Assembly (NCBI RefSeq): GCF_964656455.1
Contig: NC_135722.1
Span: 86,485,313 to 86,549,312, forward strand
Source of the DNA: Halichoerus grypus
Taxonomy: Eukaryota; Chordata; Mammalia; Carnivora; Phocidae
Direction of reading: 5' to 3'
DNA length: 64,000 nt
This document shows positions 13,001 through 21,900 of the stretch, piece after piece. The translations under genes and the position numbers were made by a program. Under the pieces are notes generated by a model that saw nothing but the letters and a program-made list of their open reading frames with translations, was not told where the DNA came from and did no database searches. The number at the start of each line of letters is the position of its first letter. The stretch's first letter is position 1.

Positions 13001-16000
13001 ATGCACCCTGGTGACGTCCATCAGCAGGTTCGGTTTCACTAGAATATAAATTCCTCAAGGTGTACAAAATGGTATCACAGTGGGAGACTGAGATAACCGA
13101 GACAAGAATTACCTCAATGAGGAAGAACAGAAATCTGAAGCTTGCAGGAAGACCAAGCTTTCTCCGGAAATCATCAGTTCAAGAGAGGGTACACACCTAA
13201 CATAATGTTGATAGTGGACACTTACTGAGTTGCTACTATGAGCCAGACACTGTTCTAAGAGTCCTGTATTAGCTCATTGAATCTTCACAAAGGCTTTATG
13301 AGGGAGATGCCATTATTAGGCCCCATTTTACAGATGAGGCTCAGAGAAGGTAAGATACTAGCACAGGGTCAGTGAGCCCAAGGGTAGACGGAAAGGAGAG
13401 GCAGAGTGAAGTTTGAAATCCAGAAGTGCAGCCTCAGAGCTGAATGCTTCCCTTGCATTGGGACTGCTTCTGGTACAGAGACACCCCACGAATGAAGGGG
13501 CTAGGGAATCTCAAGATAACAAGACTGTCCACCCCTTACCCTGAGCCCCCAAAGCTCACATTGGCCACTGAGTGGGGAGAGACCTGGGAGAGGTCGGTAG
13601 AGAGGGAAATGGCAGGATTAAGAGCCAAGAGTGCTCTAGGCGCAGTGCCTGCACCCCCTTCCTGGTTGAGCAAGCTCTTGGTTCCTTGCCCCACACCTGC
13701 ATTGACACACTGACCCCATCCCTGCTCTGCACCATGTCTGCTGGCTCCTCGCTGGGGCCTCTCCTTTCTCCAGGGCAAAAACCGATGGCAAAGAGCCAAG
13801 AAGAAATGCCAGAAGAACCTAAGACTCCCTCTCCCAACCCTGCAGCCTGACAGCTACAAACACTGGATTAATGATCCCTCGTAAGGGAGGTGAACTACCT
13901 AAGCACCCATAGCCACACACAGTCCTTTTGCTAACATCAGTGCCTTCTTCCCATGAATACATACTGAACAGCAGCAGCTGCATGCAGGGGCCCACTGGAG
14001 GGGCTACAAAGATACAAAAAGGTCTTGCTTAAAGGAGTTTACATGTCAGTGGGAATGGCAAATGCTGGGACCATGGTTTCCACACAAAATCAGACAAATA
14101 TTAAGTATACTTGCAAGTGCAATGTGACAGAATGCTTTAAAACAGGGCTATCCCAAATGTAAGTTCTGGCAAGGGACCTGTAGGTAATTATTTAACAACA
14201 ACAAACATGTGCTGAGTGACCATGAAGGTAACGATGACAGTAGCTGCCATTAACTGGGTGCCTATTCTGGAACATTTGCTAACTTATCCTCGATACTGCC
14301 TTTAAGTTCAGTACCATTGTCATCATCATTATCCTTTTATGGATGAGGAAAGTGAAGTTCAAATGGCTGATTCGTTCAATGTCCATTGCTAAAAGTCAAG
14401 TGCCAAGACTGAAACTCAGATCTGCCTGACTCCAAGCCTGTGTTCTTTCCACTGTGCCACACAACCAAGGATAGGCATCGAGGCAAAGTGTCGGGGGTGG
14501 GGGGTATGCACCAAGAGTGATACAAACGTCTACCAAGAAGTTCAAAGGTAGGACAAGAGCAGGACCAAAGGAGGGAAAAAACCTATTTGCCTTCGTGATT
14601 CAACCAGTGTTTAAGAAGAAGAAAAAGATTCTGGTGCACATTCCTCCTGATGTTTATAGCAGCATTATCTACAATAGCCAAATTATGGAAAGACTCCAAA
14701 TGTCCATTGACTGATGAATGGATAAAGATGTGGTATACACATACGGTGGAATATTACTCAACCATTAAAAGAATGAAACCTTGCCATTTGCAATAACATG
14801 GATGGAGCTAGAGAGCGTTATGCCAAGTGAAATAGGTCAATCAGAGAAAGAAAAATACCATATGATTTCACTCATCCATGGAATTTGAGAAACAAAACAA
14901 ATGATCATAGGGGAAAAAGAGAGAGAGGCAAACCGAGAAACAGACTCTTAACTATAGAGAATAAACCGATGATTACCAGAGGGGAGGAGGATTAAGGAGT
15001 GCACTTATGGTGATGAGCACTGGGTGATGTACGGAAGTGTTGAATCACTAAATCGTACACCTGAGGGATGCCTGGGTGGCTCAGTCGGTTCAGCTCAGGT
15101 CATGATCCCAGGGTCCTGGGATTGAGTCCCACATCGGGCTCCTTGCTCAGCGGGGAGCCTGCTTCTCCCTCTGCCTGCCACTCTCCCTGCTTGTGTTCCT
15201 TCTCTCTCTCTATCTCTCTCTGACAAATAAATGAATAAAATCTTAAAAAAATATATTGTACACTTAAAACTAATATTACACTGTATGTGAACTAACTGGA
15301 ATTTAAATAAAAACTAAAAAAAAGAGAGAGAGATTCTGGTACACATTCCCTCCTCCAAACTTCCTCCCCCATCCTCCACCATTAATACAGGCTTTCTTAT
15401 TTGGTATAAGTAAAAGAAGGAGAGAGAAGAGCAACCACCTTCCAAGTCGGGGAGGAACCGTATTCCAATCCTTCCTCTCTCTTTCTCCTCCCACCTCCCT
15501 CCCTCCTAGAAGTAGTGTTGAGTTTCCATTCAGTGATAAAAATTTACAAACTCTTAAATACCGAAATTACAGATGCCCCTCTCTGCTAATATCTTCCAAG
15601 TCCTGACTTCAAAAAAGATCCTGACAAAATTACGATTCTCTTTATTGTATTAGGAGATATGTATAAAATACATATTATCATTTTATTAATCTTTTTTTAT
15701 TGAACACTAAATTTCACTGCCATATGGCAAGTTGTTTATTATAGAAAGAACTGGCTTCTATTTCAAATGAGGTTCCAGAGTGCTGTTCCACTCTGCACAG
15801 TATAGAATACATGTACGCTCCCCCCCCACCACACACACACACACACACACACAAAATGTAGTACAACTCAAGGCCAAAACAAGAAGGTAAGCGCCAAGCT
15901 TGGGACTGAGAGGCAGAAAGGGTGAGGACATGAATGAAGGAAACAAAAGAGAAGAGAAAGATGACAAGGAGCCTGCCCTGGAGAATCTCAAAAGAGGAGA

Positions 16001-19000
16001 AAGAGAGCACAGAAAAAAATGGTGAAGGAAGGAGGGGACAAGGGAACGGCACACAGTGGTACTAAGGGCAACAGAATAAACAACATAAATGAAGGAATAA
16101 GCCAGCAGAAAAACCACAAACTGTAAATCCTACAAGACCAAGTCAATTCAAAGGAGAAAATGTTACAAATAGCAAAACAGATGGTGGAATGGAGGAGAGA
16201 GCCTCCTGCAACACAGGAAACAAGTTTCCTTTCCCATCGCCACCAGCTCCCATCCCAGTGCCTTCTTGCCACCTGTCCCTTGTCCCCCCTCCACCACCCC
16301 ATCCCCGAAGGCTTCCCTGGCTCTGAAGCAAGGAGAATGTCTCCCACTGGACTTCGGACAGAGGGCCCATGTCTCCCTCATGGCACTTAACACACCCTAG
16401 TGTAACGAGCTACTTCCTTGTCAGGCTCCCTGATATTCGGTGAATTCCTGAAAGCCAGGGGCCACATCTTAATATCTGTACCTCCACAACCCAGGACGGT
16501 ACCTGGAAATAACAGATGCTCAATAAGTATTTTTAAAATGTAGAACAAATTCATGAAACCGGGTCGACCACAAAGTTACCCAGATAGCAGAGGCATCAGA
16601 GGTAAAGAGAGAGAAGACAGCTCAGGCTCAGCTGGGACTCCTACTACGTCCCAGCACCAAATCCCGCTCCTGCTGCCCACGGCAACAAGAAGCCATAGAA
16701 ACGTTTCTTCTCATAGAAATGAATGTCCACCCAGAAAGACTGGCTCTAATTCTCCGCAGATCCTGGTTCCAATCCCGTGCTGACCTCACCCTGCTGTTAT
16801 GAGTCTGGAGACTGATTGCTTTGCAAAATCAGATGTGTGCTCCTTCTCCAGGAACATGAACTTACTCTGAATCTTTAAGTAAACTCCTCAAGTTGTCAAG
16901 ATACTTGTTGTATGATCTTTTTTTTTTTCTCCTTTGCACACAGCAAAGGCTCCTCCCTGGGTCACGTCTTCCCAGTGTTTTGATTTCAACGCCCCACGCC
17001 CCTCCCTCTGCCTGCCAAGAGGACAGCAGTCTCCCCATAGCCTGGCCCAGCCTTGTTTAAACACACAACAACTCTGATAGTGGGTCGAGGGGGAAGCTCC
17101 GGTGCCTGCCAGTCATGATGCTCCTACTGTCACCCCTTCAGGTACCCGGCACCTGGAACTCTCCAGGAGCTGCGCTCACCTCTTCCTCACAGGAGAAAAT
17201 ACAGTCTGACCAAGCCCAACCCTTTCCCGCCTCCTCCCTGTGAAAACCACAACTAGAGTACTATCAGTCAGAGTCACTAGCCATTTTTCAGAATTTTCTG
17301 GGGGGACCAAGGAATAGGTGACCCTAAGATGTCTGACAGTTCAAGATCTGTTATAGACAAAAGGTGATTAACAGAATAAGCACATTTCTGAAAACTTCTT
17401 ATCCAAACAAACTATATACAGTTGACCCTTGAACAACATGAGGGTTAGTGGCACTGAACCCCATGCAGTCGAAAATCCACATACAACTTCTGACTCCCCA
17501 AAAACTTAAACTACGAATACTCTACTGTTGACAGGAAGCCTTACCGATAACGGTCGATTAACACATATTTTTTTTGAAGATTTTATTTATTTATTTGACA
17601 GATAGAGACATAGCGAGAGAGGGAACACAAGCAGGGGGAGTGGGAGAGGGAGAAGCAGGCTCCCGCTGAACAGGGAGCCCGATGCGGGGCTCGATGCGGG
17701 GCTCGATCCCAGGACCCTGGGACCATGACCTGAGCCGAAGGCAGACGCCTAATGACTGAGCCACCCAGGCGCCCCAGATTAACACATATTTTGTATGCTG
17801 TATGTACTATGTACTGTGTTCTTACAATAAAGTAAGCTAGAGAAAATGAAATGTTATTAAGAAAACCAAAAGAGAAAATACGTTTAGAGTACTGCACGGT
17901 ATCAAAAGAAGTCCACATACAAGTGGACCCATGCAGTTCAACCTATGTTGTTCAAGGATCAATGTTATCTTCATAGAATCAATATGTATATGTGTATATA
18001 TATATATATTCCAATTTTAGTTTGAAAAAGCATTGATTACACCATTATAATAATCAGGGAAGCTCATGTTTGAGTTAAAGGATTACTACTAACCCTTACA
18101 AAGTACAACAGAAGTTCCTCTTGTGTTGGAGGACAGCAGGAGACTCCTGGTTCCCGGAGACCAAATCTGCCTTGGTCTACAAAGAGCGGCTGCGCACTCT
18201 GTTCTCATCCCATACTGTACCTTCCCCAGGGGAGTTCAGGAATGAGCAGTTCCTAAGACCCTGAGAATGCAGCAGGCCCTAAAGTCTGCGCCAGCAAGGA
18301 GACGAGAGAGAGATGTTCACTCTAAAGCACTAAGCACATACCTGGATATCGGTCCTGCCAACACAGCCTCCCCACTTTCCGGCTTCGCCCTCTAGACGCC
18401 TAAGAGAAAGACAGCTTCTAAAAGTCACATCTTGAACATCACTCTTTCTGACCCAAGTGCTCATGCATCTTGTCTCCATTATGCATGGTTAACATAGCCC
18501 CTGGGTCTCGCACACACCACTGACAGACAGAAGTTGTCACGCTGCTTGATTGCTGCTTCTTCAAAAGGTGAATCCTTCTGGTGGTGTGGCCCATATTCCC
18601 AGCAGGAGTCCTCTTTCTACGGCTGGTTCCAAAAGTCAGCCTAGCCACTAAGCGGCGGAGACTGAGGTCTGTTACTTCAGAAGCCGAGAGTGACCTCCAC
18701 GGGGGCATCCCAGGTAGCAGATGGGCCAACAGCTGCTTTGCCCATTAAGATATCCTGTTCTTGGCCTTTGCTTTTTTTTTCCCCCAGCAATCTGACTGCC
18801 GAGTTGGTCTGTGTGCAGAGGTGGAAGGCACCTCCGCTGCAGTTTCCCCATGACTCAGGCAGTGTGTGTAGGGGCAGTGGCAGCTCTACAGACCTCAGTT
18901 GGAAGAATGAGTGCAAGGAAACAGACTCAGGCCAAAGACCTCCCTGGAGAAACCAGGTGGTGGGAGGAGAAGGCTGGGAAAGGAGGAAGTTCAATTCCAG

Positions 19001-21357
19001 GAGGGGACAAGCGATGCCAAATGGGTTAGCGTGGAAGACGTTAGCTCCAGCCCCGTGTGTGCCAGCACAGCTCTGAGTGGCCTTTGGAAAGAGTGGGGAG
19101 TGACAGCCCCACAGGCAACCAAGGATTCTGGGCCATCCCCAGAATGACGTGGTTGCGATAATAACAAAACAAGAGCATGGCACAGATTCGAGCTGCGGCC
19201 CCAAAAATCAGAGGAACCAGGTCACTTGGATGCCCATCTTCCTCCCAGTCCCATCCATGAATCTGACAAATTGCAAGAATCCAAAAACTTCACAGTACCC
19301 AATCACTCCAGTATCTATGAATGTAAATGTTCATAGACCCATAGCAAAAGGCAGAGCTGCTTCTGTGATCTGACCATCTTTCTAAGCCCCATACTCAGTA
19401 TCTTTCCAATCCCACACCTGGGGTCTCCAGACGCTCTTTACCAAGCTCACACCACTTGCACACCGCCAGGGACAGAAGCTGGAGCGCTACCGTTAAGTGT
19501 GGTCATTGGAAGTTTCAGTGAGTCGGTGTCATGAGCAACCTTGCCTGTTCTGCTCCATAGCACACATCAGGGCAAACGGGTCACCCTGGGCCAACAAGGA
19601 AATGGGAAAATTGAGAGATTTTCCCCAACTCAGCTCCCAGTGAAACTCCACTAGAAACTCCAGCTCCAAACGGGTGCTCTAACTACATTGCCTGCTCTGA
19701 ATAGACTGGAATCCCCTCAGGTAAAAGGCGGGCCAGCACAGGAGGGTATGGGAGAAGCAGCAACAAAGGACGGAATGCTCCCGGTACTTGAGTCTGTCCT
19801 TTCCATTTCAACCACAAAATATCCCAAATGATTCCCCTCCATCCCAATCCAGGTTTTCCAGGCCCAGGACAGAGGATAACTCAACATGCCCAGAGGAAAC
19901 GAAGCCAGGCTCTGAACTGGGATGCTTGCAACACCTTCCAGTTTTACAAGAAGAGAAGAGAAGCCTGCGAAGAGATATCTGAAAGGATTTAAACGCCCGG
20001 GTTGAATAGGGGCGGACCTTTCCCGACCCCTCCAACACCATCCTCAGAGCGCCTCCTATCTGCCGCGGAGACACACTGCGGCTCCGGGGCGGCAACTTCC
20101 TGGGTTCCGGCCCCTCGGCGCCTGATCGAGGAGGCGCTGATTGGCCACGCCGGGCCAACACCTTCTGAAGTAGCGGGCGTTCCTCCGACCGCCCACGTGC
20201 ATCCAGATGCCCTAGAGCCGAAGCTCCACGGAGCCTAAGAGCCGCCTGTCGCTGGAAGATCCAAAGTGGGAGTCGGAAGAGATCAATGAAATTTTAACCC
20301 GGGGTCACTTGTTTGGCACAAAGGGCATTTGGAGAGCTAAGGGAGGTGACCCTAAGAAAATGGGGCTATTGGGGTCCAAAGAGATGACAGATCAACTCAC
20401 CTGCCTGGTGAAGAGGATGGCCGTGTCCCAGTACTCTGGGTGTTTGTCACTCACTTTATTCAGCTTCTTCTGCCAGGCGCAGAAGTTGCGCAGCGTCAAG
20501 GCCGCGTTACCCGTGACCTTGGGCCCTGTGTCGCGGTCTCCGAGAAGCAGCACCTTGACCACGACGATGTTGATGGGGTTGAGGATGCTAGGATGGCGGT
20601 AGAGTCGTGCCGCCGTGGCCAGCAGCGTCAGCAGATAATGCTCCAGGTCCGCGCCGTGGAACTTGACCATTGACTCGTCCGCCACCACCAGTGTCTCCAC
20701 GTACCGCGGGATAGACACGAAGCGCTTGGAGCGCCCGGACCTCCGCCGACTGCGACTCTCTCCCAAGCCGGTCCCCCGCGGCTTGTAAGGGTCCAGCGCC
20801 CGCAGAATGGCGGGGTTCCAGCCTGAGGCCACCCCGCAGCGAGAGGTGGGATCTCCGGGAGGCCCGCCGGGGGCGCCGCGGCGCTGGAGGAGGTGTGCGC
20901 CCTGGCTGTTGCGCTGTGCCGCCTGCGCGCTGGCGTTGGGGAGCGGACTAATGACATACTCCGCGCCTCTGTAGCCAAAAGCTCCGCGTAGACCTCCGCA
21001 CAGGCTCATAGCGGCGAAAGAATCTGGCTCGGCGTTCACGTCCCCAGAGTAGAAGCAACGTCGCAAGTCTGGAGAGCTCCCGGTGAGTTCCGGGAGGCGG
21101 ACGCCCAGATGTTCAGTGGCGAAGGCGGGCGCTAGGAACTGAGCATCCAGAGTCAGGTGTAGGTAAAAGTCCTCCTGAAATGCTGTGATCTGAAAAATGA
21201 GTCCCTGATCCCCGGAGTCTTCGGGACCCCTCCAGTAGTAGTGGCGGCCGTTGATGTCCGGGTCCAGTCGGATGGGGACCACCACCTCCTGATCTGGCTC
21301 TGACCCGCCAGCCGGTCCCCCGGCGAGAGCCAGGGTTAAGATACCCAGCAGAAGCAT
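861..21357 (-). CDS. ADAMTS15: ADAMTS15, secreted zinc metalloprotease (partial: exons 1-7 of 8)
   Basis: Join on the minus strand: 21357-20401, 9041-8909, 8415-8248, 8013-7730, 2505-2328, 1323-1142, 1036-861; 2078 nt, 692 codons plus 2 nt. All junctions are GT-AG and keep frame (phases 0,1,1,0,1,0,2). Residues 1-~19 are a signal peptide; the prodomain runs to the furin site RSKR at 209-212, mature start F213. The catalytic zinc motif [12 protein letters not shown] is at 361-372, with E362 as general base, split between exons 2 and 3. Next come the disintegrin-like region (exon 4), the central thrombospondin repeat (exon 5) and the cysteine-rich region with CGVCGG (exons 6-7). The spacer and later repeats known in the family lie off the left edge. 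The protein is an extracellular-matrix protease; the family member is known as an aggrecan/versican-degrading enzyme. It is told from ADAMTS8 by its sequence throughout, e.g. start [10 protein letters not shown] and [10 protein letters not shown]. Human ADAMTS15 has about 950 residues and 8 exons, from memory. Confidence 0.96.
1142..1323 (-). CDS. ADAMTS15: ADAMTS15 coding exon 6 (cysteine-rich domain, first part)
   Basis: 182 nt, acceptor CCTCAG|CT, donor AAG|GTGAGT. Encodes [40 protein letters not shown] and [14 protein letters not shown] and NGT are N-glycosylation sequons. Equivalent to ADAMTS8 exon 7 (173 nt). Confidence 0.95.
1324..2327 (-). other. ADAMTS15: ADAMTS15 intron 5
   Basis: 1004-bp intron between exons 5 and 6. 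The centre (about 1620-2040) is AT-rich. No recognisable repeat family or ORF of interest. Confidence 0.85.
2328..2505 (-). CDS. ADAMTS15: ADAMTS15 coding exon 5 (central thrombospondin type 1 repeat)
   Basis: 178 nt, acceptor CATAG|GTG, donor TCAG|GTAAGG. Encodes [20 protein letters not shown] and ends [15 protein letters not shown] fits the family's O-fucosylation consensus C-x-x-S/T-C-G, and the first tryptophan of the WAKW pair is a potential C-mannosylation site. About 20 bp past the donor is a C-run of at least ten (gene strand), which could cause sequencing or splicing noise. Confidence 0.95.
2770..2910 (+). repeat. MIR-like fragment
   Basis: Contains 'GGTCTTGAGCAAGTAGTAAA' and 'CTTCATCTGCAAAAATGAGG', matching the conserved MIR core in plus orientation. 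Confidence 0.55.
3870..3892. repeat. (GTT)n microsatellite
   Basis: Seven to eight tandem GTT units. Confidence 0.9.
3965..6260 (-). mobile_element. Fossil LINE of the CR1/L2 group, reverse-transcriptase remnant
   Basis: On the minus strand, position about 5105-5079 reads LLAAFDTAD, the degraded form of reverse-transcriptase motif A (L-x-A-A-F-D-T-V-D in CR1/L2 LINEs). At about 4890-4830 the peptide [10 protein letters not shown]...ICISSPDL occupies the place of the catalytic F/Y-A-D-D segment, which is destroyed. A third block, about 5545-5500, reads MDELSTLS. The 3' end near 3980 carries the 'CATTCATTCACCAAATATTTG' type tail typical of L2. Many stops and indels; not functional. Boundaries are approximate, and the L2 versus L3 assignment is uncertain. 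Confidence 0.7.
5891..6003. repeat. 65-bp tandem duplication
   Basis: The block starting CAGTGCCTTATCCAAGCGAG at 5891 recurs at 5956, with identical sequence for about 48 bp. The unit itself contains an internal repeat of AGCTGAGAGAGGCAGGAACA. Confidence 0.95.
6590..6900 (+). repeat. L2 LINE 3' end
   Basis: Sequence follows the L2 tail: 'TCATCCCTCAAGGCTCTCTT', 'ACTAGACTGTGAGCCCACTG', then 'GGTGCCCAATAAATGG'. Confidence 0.7.
7730..8013 (-). CDS. ADAMTS15: ADAMTS15 coding exon 4 (disintegrin-like domain)
   Basis: 284 nt, acceptor CTGCAG|GC, donor AGG|GTGAGT, ends in phase 0. Encodes [15 protein letters not shown], then a cysteine-dense disintegrin-like module with [22 protein letters not shown] and [22 protein letters not shown]8 exon 5 (302 nt) is the counterpart. 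Confidence 0.96.
8248..8415 (-). CDS. ADAMTS15: ADAMTS15 coding exon 3 (catalytic domain, second half of zinc motif)
   Basis: 168 nt, acceptor CCACAG|GC, donor CATG|GTAAGC. Encodes [19 protein letters not shown] with the remaining two zinc-ligand histidines, then the Met-turn region NHMMSPTL and a cysteine-containing tail ending DFLDSGH. Same length and phases as ADAMTS8 exon 4. Confidence 0.96.
8416..8908 (-). other. ADAMTS15: ADAMTS15 intron 2
   Basis: 493-bp intron with normal splice sites. No repeat or ORF recognised. Confidence 0.9.
8909..9041 (-). CDS. ADAMTS15: ADAMTS15 coding exon 2 (catalytic domain, first half of zinc motif)
   Basis: 133 nt between acceptor CGGCAG|GAC and donor CTGG|GTAAGG. 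Encodes [17 protein letters not shown] through TTAHEL plus the first base of a glycine codon. The first zinc-binding histidine (H361) and catalytic glutamate (E362) are here. It corresponds to ADAMTS8 exon 3, which is one codon longer. Confidence 0.96.
10000..10290 (-). repeat. MIR fragments (two adjacent)
   Basis: Two minus-orientation MIR-like pieces: about 10000-10098 ('GTGAAAACTGAGGCTCA') and about 10100-10290 ('GATTTATTAAATGCTGACAT', 'AAGGAAGCTGAAGCTTAGAG'). Confidence 0.6.
11250..11345 (+). repeat. MIR fragment
   Basis: Plus orientation: 'GTGTGACTTTGGGCAGGTCA' and 'GGCCTCAGTTTCCTCCTCCG' are core MIR blocks. Confidence 0.7.
12640..12790 (-). repeat. MIR fragment
   Basis: Minus orientation: 'GCAGATGGGGAAACTAAAGC' and 'CCCAAGGCCACACAGTTATT'. 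Confidence 0.7.
13205..13400 (-). repeat. MIR fragment
   Basis: Minus orientation: 'TATGAGCCAGACACTGTTCT', 'CCCATTTTACAGATGAGGCT'. Confidence 0.75.
14215..14470 (-). repeat. MIR fragment, nearly full length
   Basis: Minus orientation from 'CAGTAGCTGCCATTAACTGG' through 'TTTTATGGATGAGGAAAGTG' to 'TGTTCTTTCCACTGTGCCAC'. Confidence 0.7.
14626..15354 (+). mobile_element. 5'-truncated L1 with target-site duplication and nested SINE
   Basis: L1 3' end with 'AACATGGATGGAGCTAGAGA' and 'GGAATATTACTCAACCATTA', ending 'GGAATTTAAATAAAAACT' plus an A-rich tail. It is flanked by direct repeats AGATTCTGGTGCACATTCC (about 14626-14647) and AGATTCTGGTACACATTCC (about 15331-15350), so the insertion limits are visible. 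A SINEC copy (15064-15250) interrupts it. Only the 3' end remains; no ORF. Confidence 0.88.
15064..15250 (+). mobile_element. SINEC carnivore SINE (in L1)
   Basis: Starts GGGATGCCTGGGTGGCTCAG, has the promoter-like segment TCAGCTCAGGTCATGATCCC, a CT-rich part and AATAAA-type tail. Flanked by imperfect copies of the interrupted L1 sequence, CGTACACCTGAG and TGTACACTTAA. Confidence 0.93.
15829..15852. repeat. (AC)n microsatellite
   Basis: About twelve CA units, preceded by a run of eight C. Confidence 0.95.
16370..16545 (+). repeat. L2 LINE 3' end
   Basis: 'CTGAAAGCCAGGGGCCACAT', 'CCAGGACGGTACCTGGAAAT' and 'ATGCTCAATAAGTATTTTTA' fit the L2 tail. Confidence 0.65.
17419..17964 (+). mobile_element. 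Tigger-type DNA transposon (MER2-like), interrupted by a SINE
   Basis: Terminal inverted repeats: CAGTTGACCCTTGAACAACA at the left, and TGTTGTTCAAGGATCAATG at the right. The left end is preceded by a TA dinucleotide (17417-17418), the target of Tc1/mariner elements. Internal text 'TTGACAGGAAGCCTTACCGA' and 'TACAATAAAGTAAGCTAGAG' matches my memory of MER2/Tigger. No transposase. Confidence 0.8.
17572..17776 (-). mobile_element. SINEC carnivore SINE (in Tigger element)
   Basis: Minus orientation, ending ACTGAGCCACCCAGGCGCC. Exact 16-bp target-site duplication GATTAACACATATTTT at 17556-17571 and 17777-17792. An internal near-duplicate GATGCGGGGCTC occurs twice. The perfect duplication suggests a fairly recent insertion. 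Confidence 0.96.
19990..20240. promoter_or_regulatory. CpG-dense block in ADAMTS15 intron 1
   Basis: By hand I count more than 20 CpG sites in about 210 bp, including CCGCGG, GGGGCGG, an inverted CCAAT box (GATTGGCC) and an E-box CACGTG. It lies 160 bp past the exon 1 donor and is separated from the exon 1 island by a less CpG-rich gap. It is likely part of the promoter-proximal regulatory region; an antisense or alternative promoter is possible but unproven. Confidence 0.5.
20401..21357 (-). CDS. ADAMTS15: ADAMTS15 coding exon 1 (signal peptide, prodomain, N-terminal catalytic domain)
   Basis: 319 codons, phase 0 at the end, donor CAG|GTGAGT. The ATG at 21357 is followed by a hydrophobic leader, so it is the natural start. 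Prodomain cysteines lie in [11 protein letters not shown] and [10 protein letters not shown]; the latter has the shape of a cysteine switch. Furin site RSKR at residues 209-212. The exon continues without interruption through [12 protein letters not shown] to AILFTRQ, whereas ADAMTS8 has an intron at the matching GADLQ position. It is GC-rich and lies in a CpG island. Confidence 0.97.
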
Positions 21358-21900
21358 GGCGCCGGGCAGCGCACGACCGCGCTCTCGGAAGGGCTCGGCC
21401 CGGCTTCCCCGCCGCCGGCGCGTCTCCTTGCAGCCGGCACACGGGAACCACCAACGCTCCGGGGCAGTCCGTAGCTCCCAGAAAGCAGAGCAAAGGGAGG
21501 GAGACTCCTCCCAGAGCAGTGAGCGTGCACCGAGCAGCCCGCGCCTCCTACCTGTGCCTTTCCAAGCAAAGCGCGCCCTGGGAGCTTAAGTACAATCGCT
21601 GTCAAGTGCAAGGACGGAGATTTGCAGCCGAGAGCTAGAGGGAGGTGCTGGGCGGCTTCTTCGAACCGCTGCCACTCGCGGCGCCGCAAACCAGGCGCTG
21701 GGCGAGCCTATTAAAGGCCCCCTCCTCTTTGGACTGCCCAGTCAGCGCCCCTCCCTCTCTCCCCTTCCAGCCTCCCAAAGCTTGCAGCCCCGAGCCTCCA
21801 GGGGCCCCCGGAGAACTCGGTCCCGCCTCCTGAGCGGAGAGCCACTTGGCGGGGAGGGAGTGGCGTTGAGCTGAGGCAGGAGGCGTGGGCTGGCTAGAGA
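20700..21900 (-). promoter_or_regulatory. ADAMTS15: ADAMTS15 CpG island and promoter region
   Basis: GC- and CpG-rich DNA over exon 1 and about 500 bp upstream of the ATG. No canonical TATA box on the minus strand; the nearest A/T element is TTTAATAG near 21705-21712. The transcription start is not fixed by sequence, so the 5' UTR is not delimited. Confidence 0.6.

Larger units (their letters stand above)
9042..20400 (-). other. ADAMTS15: ADAMTS15 intron 1
   Basis: 11.4-kb first intron. Contents from low to high coordinate: MIR fragments (about 10000-10290, 11250-11345, 12640-12790, 13205-13400, 14215-14470), truncated L1 with nested SINE (14626-15354), AC microsatellite (15829-15852), L2 end (about 16370-16545), Tigger-type transposon with nested SINE (17419-17964), TA-rich stretch (17987-18009) and a CpG-dense block (about 19990-20240). 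No alternative coding exon is supported. Confidence 0.85.

Noticed and set aside
14517..14714. 65-codon plus-strand ORF
   Set aside because: It runs across the junction of unique DNA and an L1 3' end; not a gene.
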